DNA from: Natrialba chahannaoensis JCM 10990
Lineage (GTDB): Archaea; Halobacteriota; Halobacteria; Halobacteriales; Natrialbaceae
Assembly (NCBI RefSeq): GCF_000337135.1
Contig: NZ_AOIN01000098.1
Location: forward strand, 1 to 32,586
Direction of reading: 5' to 3'
Length of the DNA stretch: 32,586 nucleotides
Made by a program: the position numbers and the translations under genes. How positions within the stretch are numbered: the first letter of the stretch is position 1; each line of letters opens with the position of its first letter. This document shows positions 16,486 to 23,275 of the stretch, piece by piece. The notes beneath the pieces were generated by a model. That model had not been told where the DNA came from. It worked only from the letters and a program-made list of their open reading frames with translations, and did not search any database.

Positions 16486-16980
16486 TCAGTCTACCGTATA
16501 GTCGCCGGGCTGCGACGATACCCAGACGACGGACGCCCACGGGTGATCACGGTACACCATCCGGACCTCGGCATCAATCACAGCGTCGTTGAAATCTGGC
16601 CGCGAGAGTCGAGGCGAACTACAGGGAGAGTTGCCGTTGGAATCCGGGTCACAATAATGCCGTGCGTGGTACCAGACATCGTCGTATCGGTCCGAAAACC
16701 GCTCGTGCAGCGTCGTGTCGATGGTATTTGACCGATCGGGAGACAATGTATCGTGGAAGTCCTGATGGATTCGGATTTCGACCGTGGTGGGATCCATCTC
16801 CGAAATTTGCTCAGTGAGGATATCCTCCTGACGCTGTGTTCCGCTGTCGTCGGTTGTCACTCCGGTAACGGTCCGGCGCGTGATACGACCCGCAGGTGCA
16901 ACTCGCTTACTTGCCGCGTATCCGCCACCAATACCGACAATGCTAGCAGCGAGCACTGCGAGAAAGCTGCGTCGGCGCAT
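16486..16980 (-). CDS. Tat-signal-bearing hypothetical protein
   Basis: This 164-residue protein starts MRRRSFLAVLAASIVGIGGGYAA, a twin-arginine-like signal or anchor without a lipobox Cys. The mature part is about 140 residues and contains TVEIRIHQDFHDTLSPDRSN, a region with two Cys (residues about 109 and 119), and a C-terminal segment AEVRMVYRDHPWASVVWVSS. No known domain was recognised. A TATA-like ATACATATTTG lies about 30 bases upstream, which supports this start and leaderless expression. It is probably a monocistronic cell-surface or extracytoplasmic protein. Confidence 0.7.
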   Translation of the reverse strand: MRRRSFLAVLAASIVGIGGGYAASKRVAPAGRITRRTVTGVTTDDSGTQRQEDILTEQISEMDPTTVEIRIHQDFHDTLSPDRSNTIDTTLHERFSDRYDDVWYHARHYCDPDSNGNSPCSSPRLSRPDFNDAVIDAEVRMVYRDHPWASVVWVSSQPGDYTVD

Positions 16981-17008
16981 AGCCTAGGCGGTTATTTTCG
17001 TTGACGTG

Positions 17009-17019
17009 ACAAATATGTA
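17009..17019 (-). promoter_or_regulatory. TATA-like element for Tat-signal hypothetical gene
   Basis: The minus strand reads ATACATATTTG about 30 bases before the ATG at 16980, consistent with a leaderless message. Confidence 0.5.
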
Positions 17020-17223
17020 TTCCTGTGTGGATCGTGTTGTCTTCTGATCTGTCGGACCGGTCGAACTGATGGAACGAGCTGAATCCGTCAGTCCGACGCT
17101 TAGTGACGAGCGGTTCTCGAACTGGTCATCCTTGTACACCGCAAAAAACAGATCGCATCCGGACGCGATTCGCATCCGGGTTCGTGGTTCATACTGCGCG
17201 CGTGCTATCGATCCAGAGCCAGC

Positions 17224-18618
17224 TTAGCCCAGGATCGCGATGGAGTTCTGGTCGTCGTTGTCATCGTCGAGACCGTTGTTCTCGTCGGTGTCGTCATCAT
17301 CATCATCCATCTCATCGTCATCGTCAATCTCGTCCTCTTCAGCGGTCACGTCTTCGAGATCGGAAGCGTCACCGAGCGTGACGGTCTCCGCCGTTGCGTC
17401 ACTGATCGAGATCGAGGATGCGCTCGCGTGTGAGACGGTTTCCTCGTCGGTTACGTCGTTCTCGTCGTTCTCGTCGTTCTCGTCGTTCTCGTCGTTCTCG
17501 TCGTTCTCGTCGTTCTCGTCGTTCTCGTCGTTCTCGTCGTTCTCGTCGTTCTCGTCGTTCTCGTCGTTCTCGTCGTCATCGACACCGTTGTCCTCATCGT
17601 CGACACCGTTGTCTTCGTCATCTGCTTCGGTGTCGTCGGTGTCATCCTCGTCGGCCTCCTCGAGTGACTCGACCGTCATCGAGTCGATGGTGACATCGTC
17701 AACATCGAACTGTTCGATGGTCAGGTGCTCGAGTTCCTCACCGTTTGCGTCGTCTTCGTCGTCAGCGACGCCGTTGTCATCAGCGACGTCGTCGTTGTCA
17801 TCGACGCCGTTGTCCTCGTCATCTACCTCGTCGTTCTCGTCATCATCGTTGAAGATGCCGTCGAAGAAGTCACCGATCTGGTCGAGGATACCGTCGTCAT
17901 CCTCGATTTCCAGGTTGTCGATCGTCATCTGATCGACATCCATGGTTTCGATGGTGAGTTCGTTGACGGTCAGCTCGTCGGCATCCTCATCGAAGAGGTC
18001 GAACTCGTCGTCAGCGGCGTCGTCGTTGTCATCAACGCCGTTGTCCTCATCGTCGACACCGTTGTCCTCATCGTCCGCGTTGGTGTCGTCGTTGTCGTCG
18101 ACGTCAGCGTCGTCATCCTCATCCAGTTCCTCATCGTCCATCTCGTCTTCCATCTCATCTTCATCGAGTTCGAGATCATCGATTGAGACATCCTCGAGTT
18201 CGAGGTGTTCGATCTCGATGTCAGAGATCATGACAGACTCAGCGTCTTCTTCAACTTCTTCGTCGTCAACGCCGTTCTCGTCGTTGTCGTCAACGGCATT
18301 TTCGTCGTCAGCGGCGTCGTTGTCGTTGTCATCGACGCCGTTATCCGCATCATCTGCTTCGTCGTTCTCGTCCAGTTCCTCTTCGAGTTCTTCAGCGTCA
18401 GCGTCGAACTGATCGACGTTTAGCTCCTCGATGGTGGCATCCTCGACCGTAACGTTATCGAGGTCGAGTGTGCCAACCTGTACGTTCTCGAGTGTTGCGC
18501 TCATGTCTCCGGTGTCGTCCTGCGCGGGTGCTGTCGCCCCGGCGAGGGCAGGACCCCCCGACAGTGCGACTAGCAGTGCGACGAAGACGACTCCGAGTTG
18601 TTGTGGTCGTGAAACCAT
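17224..18618 (-). CDS. Secreted polyacidic protein A with five pentapeptide modules
   Basis: This 464-residue protein has a Sec signal peptide (VVFVALLVALSGGPALAG, cleavage near residue 27), and its mature part is overwhelmingly Asp, Glu and Asn. Five less acidic modules stand out at about residues 51-75, 129-153, 216-240, 299-318 and 398-422. Each is built of exact five-residue units with a hydrophobic residue, often Thr, then Ile or Val, then two mostly acidic or polar residues (VTVED, ATIEE, LTIET, MTIDN, VTLGD). Linkers contain NGVDD-type repeats, and residues 350-388 are 13 perfect Glu-Asn-Asp triplets. There is no lipobox, PGF-CTERM or C-terminal membrane helix; the end is a short hydrophobic AILG. 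It is a paralogue of the gene at 19254-21317. The function is unknown; a cation-binding surface or matrix protein is my guess. Confidence 0.82.
   Translation of the reverse strand: MVSRPQQLGVVFVALLVALSGGPALAGATAPAQDDTGDMSATLENVQVGTLDLDNVTVEDATIEELNVDQFDADAEELEEELDENDEADDADNGVDDNDNDAADDENAVDDNDENGVDDEEVEEDAESVMISDIEIEHLELEDVSIDDLELDEDEMEDEMDDEELDEDDDADVDDNDDTNADDEDNGVDDEDNGVDDNDDAADDEFDLFDEDADELTVNELTIETMDVDQMTIDNLEIEDDDGILDQIGDFFDGIFNDDDENDEVDDEDNGVDDNDDVADDNGVADDEDDANGEELEHLTIEQFDVDDVTIDSMTVESLEEADEDDTDDTEADDEDNGVDDEDNGVDDDENDENDENDENDENDENDENDENDENDENDENDENDENDVTDEETVSHASASSISISDATAETVTLGDASDLEDVTAEEDEIDDDDEMDDDDDDTDENNGLDDDNDDQNSIAILG
17458..17574. repeat. 13 perfect tandem copies of a 9-bp unit
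   Basis: GTTCTCGTC is repeated 13 times without any mismatch (117 bases). On the coding (minus) strand it encodes Glu-Asn-Asp thirteen times. Perfect identity at synonymous sites points to recent slippage expansion. Confidence 0.95.
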
Positions 18619-18640
18619 GCGAACTGACGTACCGCCTACT

Positions 18641-18660
18641 GTCGGCTAAAACGAGCCGAC
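18641..18660 (-). promoter_or_regulatory. TATA-like element within an inverted repeat, gene A
   Basis: GTCGGCT (18641-18647) and AGCCGAC (18654-18660) form a 7-base inverted repeat around AAAACG. On the minus strand this places TTTTAGCC about 30 bases before the ATG at 18618, consistent with a leaderless promoter that a protein bound to the palindrome could block. Confidence 0.5.
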
Positions 18661-18727
18661 TGTTACAGGCTTATCAGAGCGAAAAGTCCAGTTAGAACCG
18701 CTGCAATCGTCGCTAATCACTCGTTCA
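18643..18727 (-). repeat. Upstream segment duplicated from/to gene B
   Basis: This segment aligns with 21343-21427, upstream of gene B. It includes 16 identical bases (TGCAATCGTCGCTAAT at 18702-18717 and 21401-21416) and the conserved CCAGTTAGAA just before them. It shows that the paralogues were duplicated together with their promoter. Confidence 0.75.
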
Positions 18728-18730
18728 TCA

Positions 18731-18760
18731 TGTCACCGACAGAGAAGAATTTCGGTGACA
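18731..18760. repeat. 9-bp inverted repeat upstream of gene A
   Basis: TGTCACCGA (18731-18739) and TCGGTGACA (18752-18760) are exact inverted copies with a 12-base loop. The element lies 113-142 bases before the gene A start. No equivalent is seen at the same place upstream of gene B. Confidence 0.55.
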
Positions 18761-19253
18761 ATCGCACCAACCGATTCGGGACGAATTGTGTTTGTGCCTG
18801 CGGCTGCCACTGGATTATTGGAACCACTCATTTACTCCCGGCAAACGCATGTCTGATCGGACAACCGTCGTCAAACCGTGACCGTTACGGGTAGAACACA
18901 GACTGCCGACAACTCGAGTAGCAACAGGTGTGGTTGGGTTCGGGCGACAGGAAAGGTGACAGGCCAACAAGCAACAAACGACGGGTAACAAGCAGCAGCC
19001 ACCAGAGCCAGACCTCACAAATCAGACTCCACATCAACTGGAAAGTACACCAGAACGTGACACGGTACTCGAGTAGGAACTAGCCAGAAGATACTGCTGG
19101 AGTCAGGCCTGTGTCGAGAGCTGTATCGAGGTCTGTCGTCTGTCGCCACATGTCGTAGTTAAAAATAGCGGCGGCCGACCGGGTGATCGCCCCTGCACTG
19201 CCCTGCTGTGTCGGTCGACTGTCTGGGTGTCCGACTATTGGTTTTTGTGTTCG

Positions 19254-21317
19254 TTAGACGGCGAGTGCGTACTCTTCGTCGTTGTCGTTGTACTCGTCGT
19301 CATCGTCATCGTACTCGTTATCGTCGAGCTCGTCATCAAGTTCGTCGTCGACAGGTTCGTCGTCGATTCCGGTTGCGTCTCCGACTGTGACGCTGTCGGC
19401 GGTGGCATCGCCAACGGTGATCGATGATGCGTAGAGTGACGCGATGGTTACGTCGTCGGTCTCATCGAGGTCGTCGGTGTCGTCGACACCATTGTCGTCA
19501 ATGCCGTCGTCCTCGAGTCCGTTGTCGTCGAGTCCGTTGTCATCGACGCCGTTCTCCTCGTAGTCGTTGTCGTCTGCGTAGTCTCCGTTCTCTGCGTGGT
19601 CGTCGTGACCGTTGGTGTGGTCATCGTCTGCGTGCTTGTCGTCGTGTTTCTCGTCGTGTCCGTCATCTACCGCGTTGTTCTCGTCGTGCTTGTCATCGTG
19701 CGCATCGTCATGTTTGTCGTCGTACTCGTCATCGTGGGCATCCATGTCGTCGTGGTCATCGTGGTCATCGTAGTCTGCCTTCGTGTCGTCGTGTGCTGCG
19801 TCGTCGTCAGTCGCTGCATCATCGACATTGCACTCGGTCACTGCCTCATCGTTACCGTTGTCGACAACAACCTCGTTTTCGTCGTCCACACCGTCGTCAG
19901 CGACGCCGTTCTCGTCAGTCTCGTACTCGTCGTCGGTTTCGTCAGGTGCGGCTTCTTCCTCTGGCTCGTCGAGGTCGTCGGTGTCGACGCCGTCGTCCAC
20001 CGTGTCGTCGATAGCGCTGACGGTCATCGATTCGATGGTGAGTTCGTCGACGGTGAACTGTTCGATCGTGAGCTGATCGATTTCGTGGACATCGGTGTCG
20101 TCGAGGTCGTCGGTGTCGTCGACACCGTTGTCATCGTACTCGTCGTCATCGACGCCATTGTCCTCGACGCCGTTGTTATCGTATGCATCGTCGGTGTCAT
20201 CGAGGCCGTTCTCGTCAACACCGTTCTCCGCGTCGTCATCCGCTGCACCGCAGCAGGCACCGGTGTGGTCCTCGTCGTCGGTCACCTCGTCATCATCGAC
20301 CATCTCATCATCCTCGTCTACCAGCTCGTCGTCCTCATCATCCACTAGGTCGTCGTCAGTTTCAACGTCCTCTTCCTCGTCAACATCGAGCTCGTCGTCG
20401 AGCTCGTCATCAACCATTTCGTCTTCGACGGCGAGATCGTTGATCGTGAGCTGCGAGACGCTCATTGACTCGATGGTGAGGTCCTGAACGACGAGTTCGC
20501 CAACGTCCTCATCAAAGAGGTCGTGGTCGTTGTACTCGTCATCCTCGACGCCGTTGTCGTCAACGCCGTTCTCGTCGAGGCCGTCATCGTCGAGGCCATT
20601 CTCATCGACACCGTTGTCGTCATACTCGTCATCAGCGTCGTCGACACCATTGTCGTCAACGCCGTTCTCGTCGAGGGCGTCGTCCTCGAGACCGTCATCG
20701 TCGACGGCCTCATCCTCGTCGATAACGACGTCCTCATCTGCCTCCTCGGCGACATCTTCATCCATCATCTCGTCCTCGTGTTCAAACTCGACATCCTCGA
20801 TGGAGACGTCGGTCAGAACGAGCTGGTCGATCTGGATGTCGGAGATGGTGACGTGATCCATCTCGTCGGCGTCATCGATACCGTTCTCGTCAACGCCGTT
20901 CTCGTCGAGGTCGTCGTCTTCGACACCGTTATCCTCGACACCATTCTCATCGAGGCCATCGTCCTCGTACTCGTCATCGGCATCGTCGACACCGTTGTCG
21001 TCAACGTCGTCGATACCGTTCTCATCGTCTACACCGGGCCCATCAGCCTCTACGTGCTCATCGCCGAGTAACGCATGAAGCTGCTCGTCGTCAACATCGA
21101 GTTGTTCGACAGTCAACTCCTCGATCGTCGCCTCTTCGATTGTGACTTCGTCTAACTCGAGTGTGCCTACCTGTGCGTTCTCGACCGTCGCGCCCATGTC
21201 TCCGTCCTCAGTGTCGTCTGCGGCTGGTCCCGATCCGCCAGCGAGGGCAGGACCCCCCGACAGCGCGACCAAGAGCGCCACGAAAACGACACCGAGTTGC
21301 TGTGATCGTGAAACCAT
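19254..21317 (-). CDS. Secreted polyacidic protein B with five pentapeptide modules and His-Asp block
   Basis: This 687-residue paralogue of protein A has a nearly identical Sec signal peptide and module order. Pentapeptide modules lie at about residues 53-77 (LELDE VTIEE ATIEE LTVEQ), 156-180, 275-299, 416-435 and 623-652 (ITVGD ATADS VTVGD). The linkers are longer and full of five-residue NG(V/L/I)(D/E)(D/E) repeats. Two features are absent from A: a Cys-Cys pair (C355-C356, in GACCGA) with a single further C496, and a His-Asp-Lys-rich block at about residues 509-574 (motifs HDD, KHDD, DDKH) that looks metal-binding. There is no anchor; the end is ALAV. Function is unknown and the family is not recognised. 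The shared architecture suggests both proteins fold or assemble in the same way. Confidence 0.82.
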   Translation of the reverse strand: MVSRSQQLGVVFVALLVALSGGPALAGGSGPAADDTEDGDMGATVENAQVGTLELDEVTIEEATIEELTVEQLDVDDEQLHALLGDEHVEADGPGVDDENGIDDVDDNGVDDADDEYEDDGLDENGVEDNGVEDDDLDENGVDENGIDDADEMDHVTISDIQIDQLVLTDVSIEDVEFEHEDEMMDEDVAEEADEDVVIDEDEAVDDDGLEDDALDENGVDDNGVDDADDEYDDNGVDENGLDDDGLDENGVDDNGVEDDEYNDHDLFDEDVGELVVQDLTIESMSVSQLTINDLAVEDEMVDDELDDELDVDEEEDVETDDDLVDDEDDELVDEDDEMVDDDEVTDDEDHTGACCGAADDDAENGVDENGLDDTDDAYDNNGVEDNGVDDDEYDDNGVDDTDDLDDTDVHEIDQLTIEQFTVDELTIESMTVSAIDDTVDDGVDTDDLDEPEEEAAPDETDDEYETDENGVADDGVDDENEVVVDNGNDEAVTECNVDDAATDDDAAHDDTKADYDDHDDHDDMDAHDDEYDDKHDDAHDDKHDENNAVDDGHDEKHDDKHADDDHTNGHDDHAENGDYADDNDYEENGVDDNGLDDNGLEDDGIDDNGVDDTDDLDETDDVTIASLYASSITVGDATADSVTVGDATGIDDEPVDDELDDELDDNEYDDDDDEYNDNDEEYALAV

Positions 21318-21342
21318 GCGCCCGGGGCTTCCCCATGCGAGC

Positions 21343-21427
21343 GGCTAAAACAAGCTGACTGTTTCAGTCATGTCAGGACGGAAATGCCAGTTAGAAGCCG
21401 TGCAATCGTCGCTAATGACCCATTTCA
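21343..21427 (-). promoter_or_regulatory. Promoter region of gene B, homologous to that of gene A
   Basis: A minus-strand TTTTAGCC (plus GGCTAAAA, 21343-21350) sits 26-33 bases before the ATG at 21317, as in gene A. The following 70 bases match the region upstream of gene A, including TGCAATCGTCGCTAAT at 21401-21416. Confidence 0.55.
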
Positions 21428-21580
21428 TTAGCGGTCGTGTGACTGTCATCAGCTGCGAAGATCGTCGCCTGAGACGAGTCGGCCCGTACGCGAGAACACG
21501 CCCATCAAAGCTGGACACACACCAGCCGCCAGAGCGATCCCGGCCGACCCGCTGGCAGCAAACGCCCGGAGAACGGAACG

Positions 21581-21586
21581 TTTACT
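21581..21586 (+). promoter_or_regulatory. TATA-like element for tgtA
   Basis: TTTACT lies about 28 bases before the ATG at 21611, which fits a leaderless transcript and supports that start. Confidence 0.45.
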
Positions 21587-21610
21587 GGTTCGCTCGTCAA
21601 CACACTGTCG

Positions 21611-23086
21611 ATGCGTGAGTGCTTCGAAATCCGGGAGACCGACGCTGGCGGCCGGCTCGGCGAACTGACCGTTCCGCGAGCCGACACCACCGTCGAAACG
21701 CCCGCCCTACTGCCAGTGATCAACCCGAATCTGGACACGATCAGCCCCCGTCGGCTCGCCGACGAGTTCGGCGCTGAAATTCTCATCACGAACTCCTACA
21801 TCATCCACGGTACCGACGATGTCCGCGAGGAGGCACTCGAGAAGGGGCTCCACGAACTGCTTGAGTTCCCGGGCGCGATCATGACCGACTCGGGCTCGTT
21901 CCAGCTCGCCGAGTACGGCGATATCGATGTCACCACGGAGGAAATCCTGGAATTCCAGCACGCGACCGGCTCGGATATCGGCACGCCGGTCGACATTCCG
22001 ACACCGCCGGACGTCCCTCGCGAGCGGGCCGAGGAGGAACTTGCGACGACGCAGGAACGCCTCGACGCCGCCGAAGACGTTGACACGGGTGAGATGCTCG
22101 TCACCGCACCCGTCCAGGGCTCGACCTACCCGGACCTCCGAGAGGAAGCGGGCCGTCACGCCAACGCGACCGAGCTGGATGTCTTCCCCGTCGGCGCGGT
22201 CGTCCCGCTGATGAACGACTACCGCTACGACGACGTGGTCGACGCCGTCGCCGCCGCAAAGCGCGGCCTGGGTGCCGACGCACCGGTCCACCTCTTCGGT
22301 GCCGGCCACCCCATGATGTTCGCACTCGCCGCCGCGATGGGCTGTGATCTCTTTGACTCTGCAGCCTACGCTCTCTACGCGCGCGATGACCGCTACCTCA
22401 CCGTTCGCGGCACCCGGAATCTCGATGAGCTGGAGTACTTCCCGTGTTCCTGTCCTGTCTGTGCCGCCAACTCGCCAGCCGACATCCGCGAACTCCCGGA
22501 CAAGGAGCGTGAAAAAGAACTCGCCGCTCACAACCTCCACGTCACGTTCGCCGAAATCCGCCGGATCAAGCAGGCAATCCGCGCCGGCAACCTGCTCGAA
22601 CTCGTCGAGCAGCGCGCTCGCGCCCACCCGACGATGCTCGACGGCTACCGAGCGCTGCTTGATCACGCGACGGCACTCGAGCAGACGGATCCGGTTTCGA
22701 AGGGCGCGTTCTTCTACACGTCCCACGAGAGCGCGCGCCGACCTGAGGTCCTGCGACATCACCAGCGACTCGATCGGCTCTCGGTGCCGGACTCGCTGCT
22801 CCTGACGGAAGGTGATTCGCCGCGAGGCGACGAGTTCGACGACTCCTGGCGCGTCGAGCCGCCGTTCGGGCCGTTCCCGCGAGCGCTCTCGAAGAGCTAC
22901 CCGCTTACGGCCGAGGTGCCGGATCGGACTGATCGTGCGGCACTCGAGGCCGCTGCAGAGGGAGTGACACGGCTGGTCGAGACGAATCCGGACACCGAGT
23001 TCACGCTGGCACACCGGGGCTGGCCCACGGCGGTACTCGAGACGGTGCCCGCGGCGGTCGAACTGGTTGACCTCACTTCCGAGTGA
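21611..23086 (+). CDS. tgtA: tRNA-guanine(15) transglycosylase (archaeosine)
   Basis: This 491-residue enzyme exchanges guanine-15 of archaeal tRNA for preQ0, the first tRNA step of archaeosine synthesis. The TIM-barrel catalytic residues are visible: D93 in MTDSGSFQ and nucleophile D249 in [14 protein letters not shown]. The zinc site is C279-x-C281-x2-C284 with H307, the same numbering I recall for the Pyrococcus horikoshii enzyme. The substrate-binding [10 protein letters not shown] and VGAVVPLM stretches are also present. It is shorter than Pyrococcus TGT because the C-terminal PUA domain is absent; in haloarchaea that domain sits in ArcS, encoded here at 29433-31253. Three imperfect 42-base units that resemble its last codons follow its stop. 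Confidence 0.97.
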   Translation: MRECFEIRETDAGGRLGELTVPRADTTVETPALLPVINPNLDTISPRRLADEFGAEILITNSYIIHGTDDVREEALEKGLHELLEFPGAIMTDSGSFQLAEYGDIDVTTEEILEFQHATGSDIGTPVDIPTPPDVPRERAEEELATTQERLDAAEDVDTGEMLVTAPVQGSTYPDLREEAGRHANATELDVFPVGAVVPLMNDYRYDDVVDAVAAAKRGLGADAPVHLFGAGHPMMFALAAAMGCDLFDSAAYALYARDDRYLTVRGTRNLDELEYFPCSCPVCAANSPADIRELPDKEREKELAAHNLHVTFAEIRRIKQAIRAGNLLELVEQRARAHPTMLDGYRALLDHATALEQTDPVSKGAFFYTSHESARRPEVLRHHQRLDRLSVPDSLLLTEGDSPRGDEFDDSWRVEPPFGPFPRALSKSYPLTAEVPDRTDRAALEAAAEGVTRLVETNPDTEFTLAHRGWPTAVLETVPAAVELVDLTSE

Positions 23087-23212
23087 TCGGCAGTCGAGCC
23101 GGTGATGGTGCATTTCGTCGCCGTGTACTCGGCAGTGGAACTGGTAATGGCGCATCTCCTCGGCACGTAATCGGCAGTTGAATCAACGCTTCTCACCACC
23201 GAGTCTCAACGG
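23045..23212. repeat. Imperfect 42-bp tandem repeat around the tgtA stop codon
   Basis: Units start at 23087 and 23129, each 42 bases beginning TCGGCAGT, with a decayed third from 23171. The last 12 codons of tgtA ([12 protein letters not shown]) resemble the translation of these units (SAVEPV..., SAVELV...) in the same frame. It appears to be an end-of-gene sequence duplicated past the stop. Confidence 0.7.
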
Positions 23213-23246
23213 TCTTGAACACCCCTTCGACGACCAGACCAGACCG

Positions 23247-23253
23247 TATATTT
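23247..23253 (+). promoter_or_regulatory. TATA-like element for nosD
   Basis: TATATTT is centred 26 bases before the GTG at 23276, supporting that GTG as a leaderless start. Confidence 0.5.
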
Positions 23254-23275
23254 CATCGAGGTACAAACGTCCGCT

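Larger units (their letters stand above)
18619..19253. other. Region between the two acidic-protein genes
   Basis: These 635 bases show no convincing gene. The part next to protein A (18641-18727) is a promoter region shared with protein B. A 9-base inverted repeat sits at 18731-18760. The remainder up to 19253 is the 3' flank of gene B. An A-run at 19161-19165 gives a T-run on the minus strand about 90 bases past its stop and may mark a terminator. A 67-codon frame at 18815-19018 (minus) looks non-coding. Confidence 0.5.

Noticed and set aside
16984-17175. 63-codon minus-strand open frame between the Tat-signal protein and acidic protein A
   Set aside because: No start signal and Ser/Thr-rich random-looking sequence; it overlaps the promoter of the gene at 16980.
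17458-17574. CRISPR-like array of short repeats
   Set aside because: The 9-base units are contiguous with no spacers and lie in frame inside a coding region.
17240-18412. Ser-rich and Val-rich plus-strand frames opposite the acidic proteins
   Set aside because: They are the unavoidable complements of Asp/Glu/Asn codon repeats (GTC, TTC, GTT) and not separate genes.
18815-19018. 67-codon minus-strand open frame with Cys-Leu-rich start
   Set aside because: No promoter or Shine-Dalgarno; composition unlike host proteins; within a non-coding spacer.
21707-23155. 482-codon open frame opposite tgtA
   Set aside because: Shadow of the tgtA frame, lacking recognisable domain structure; similar long shadows lie opposite arcS (29949-31238), aor (5507-6691) and nosD (23183-24460).
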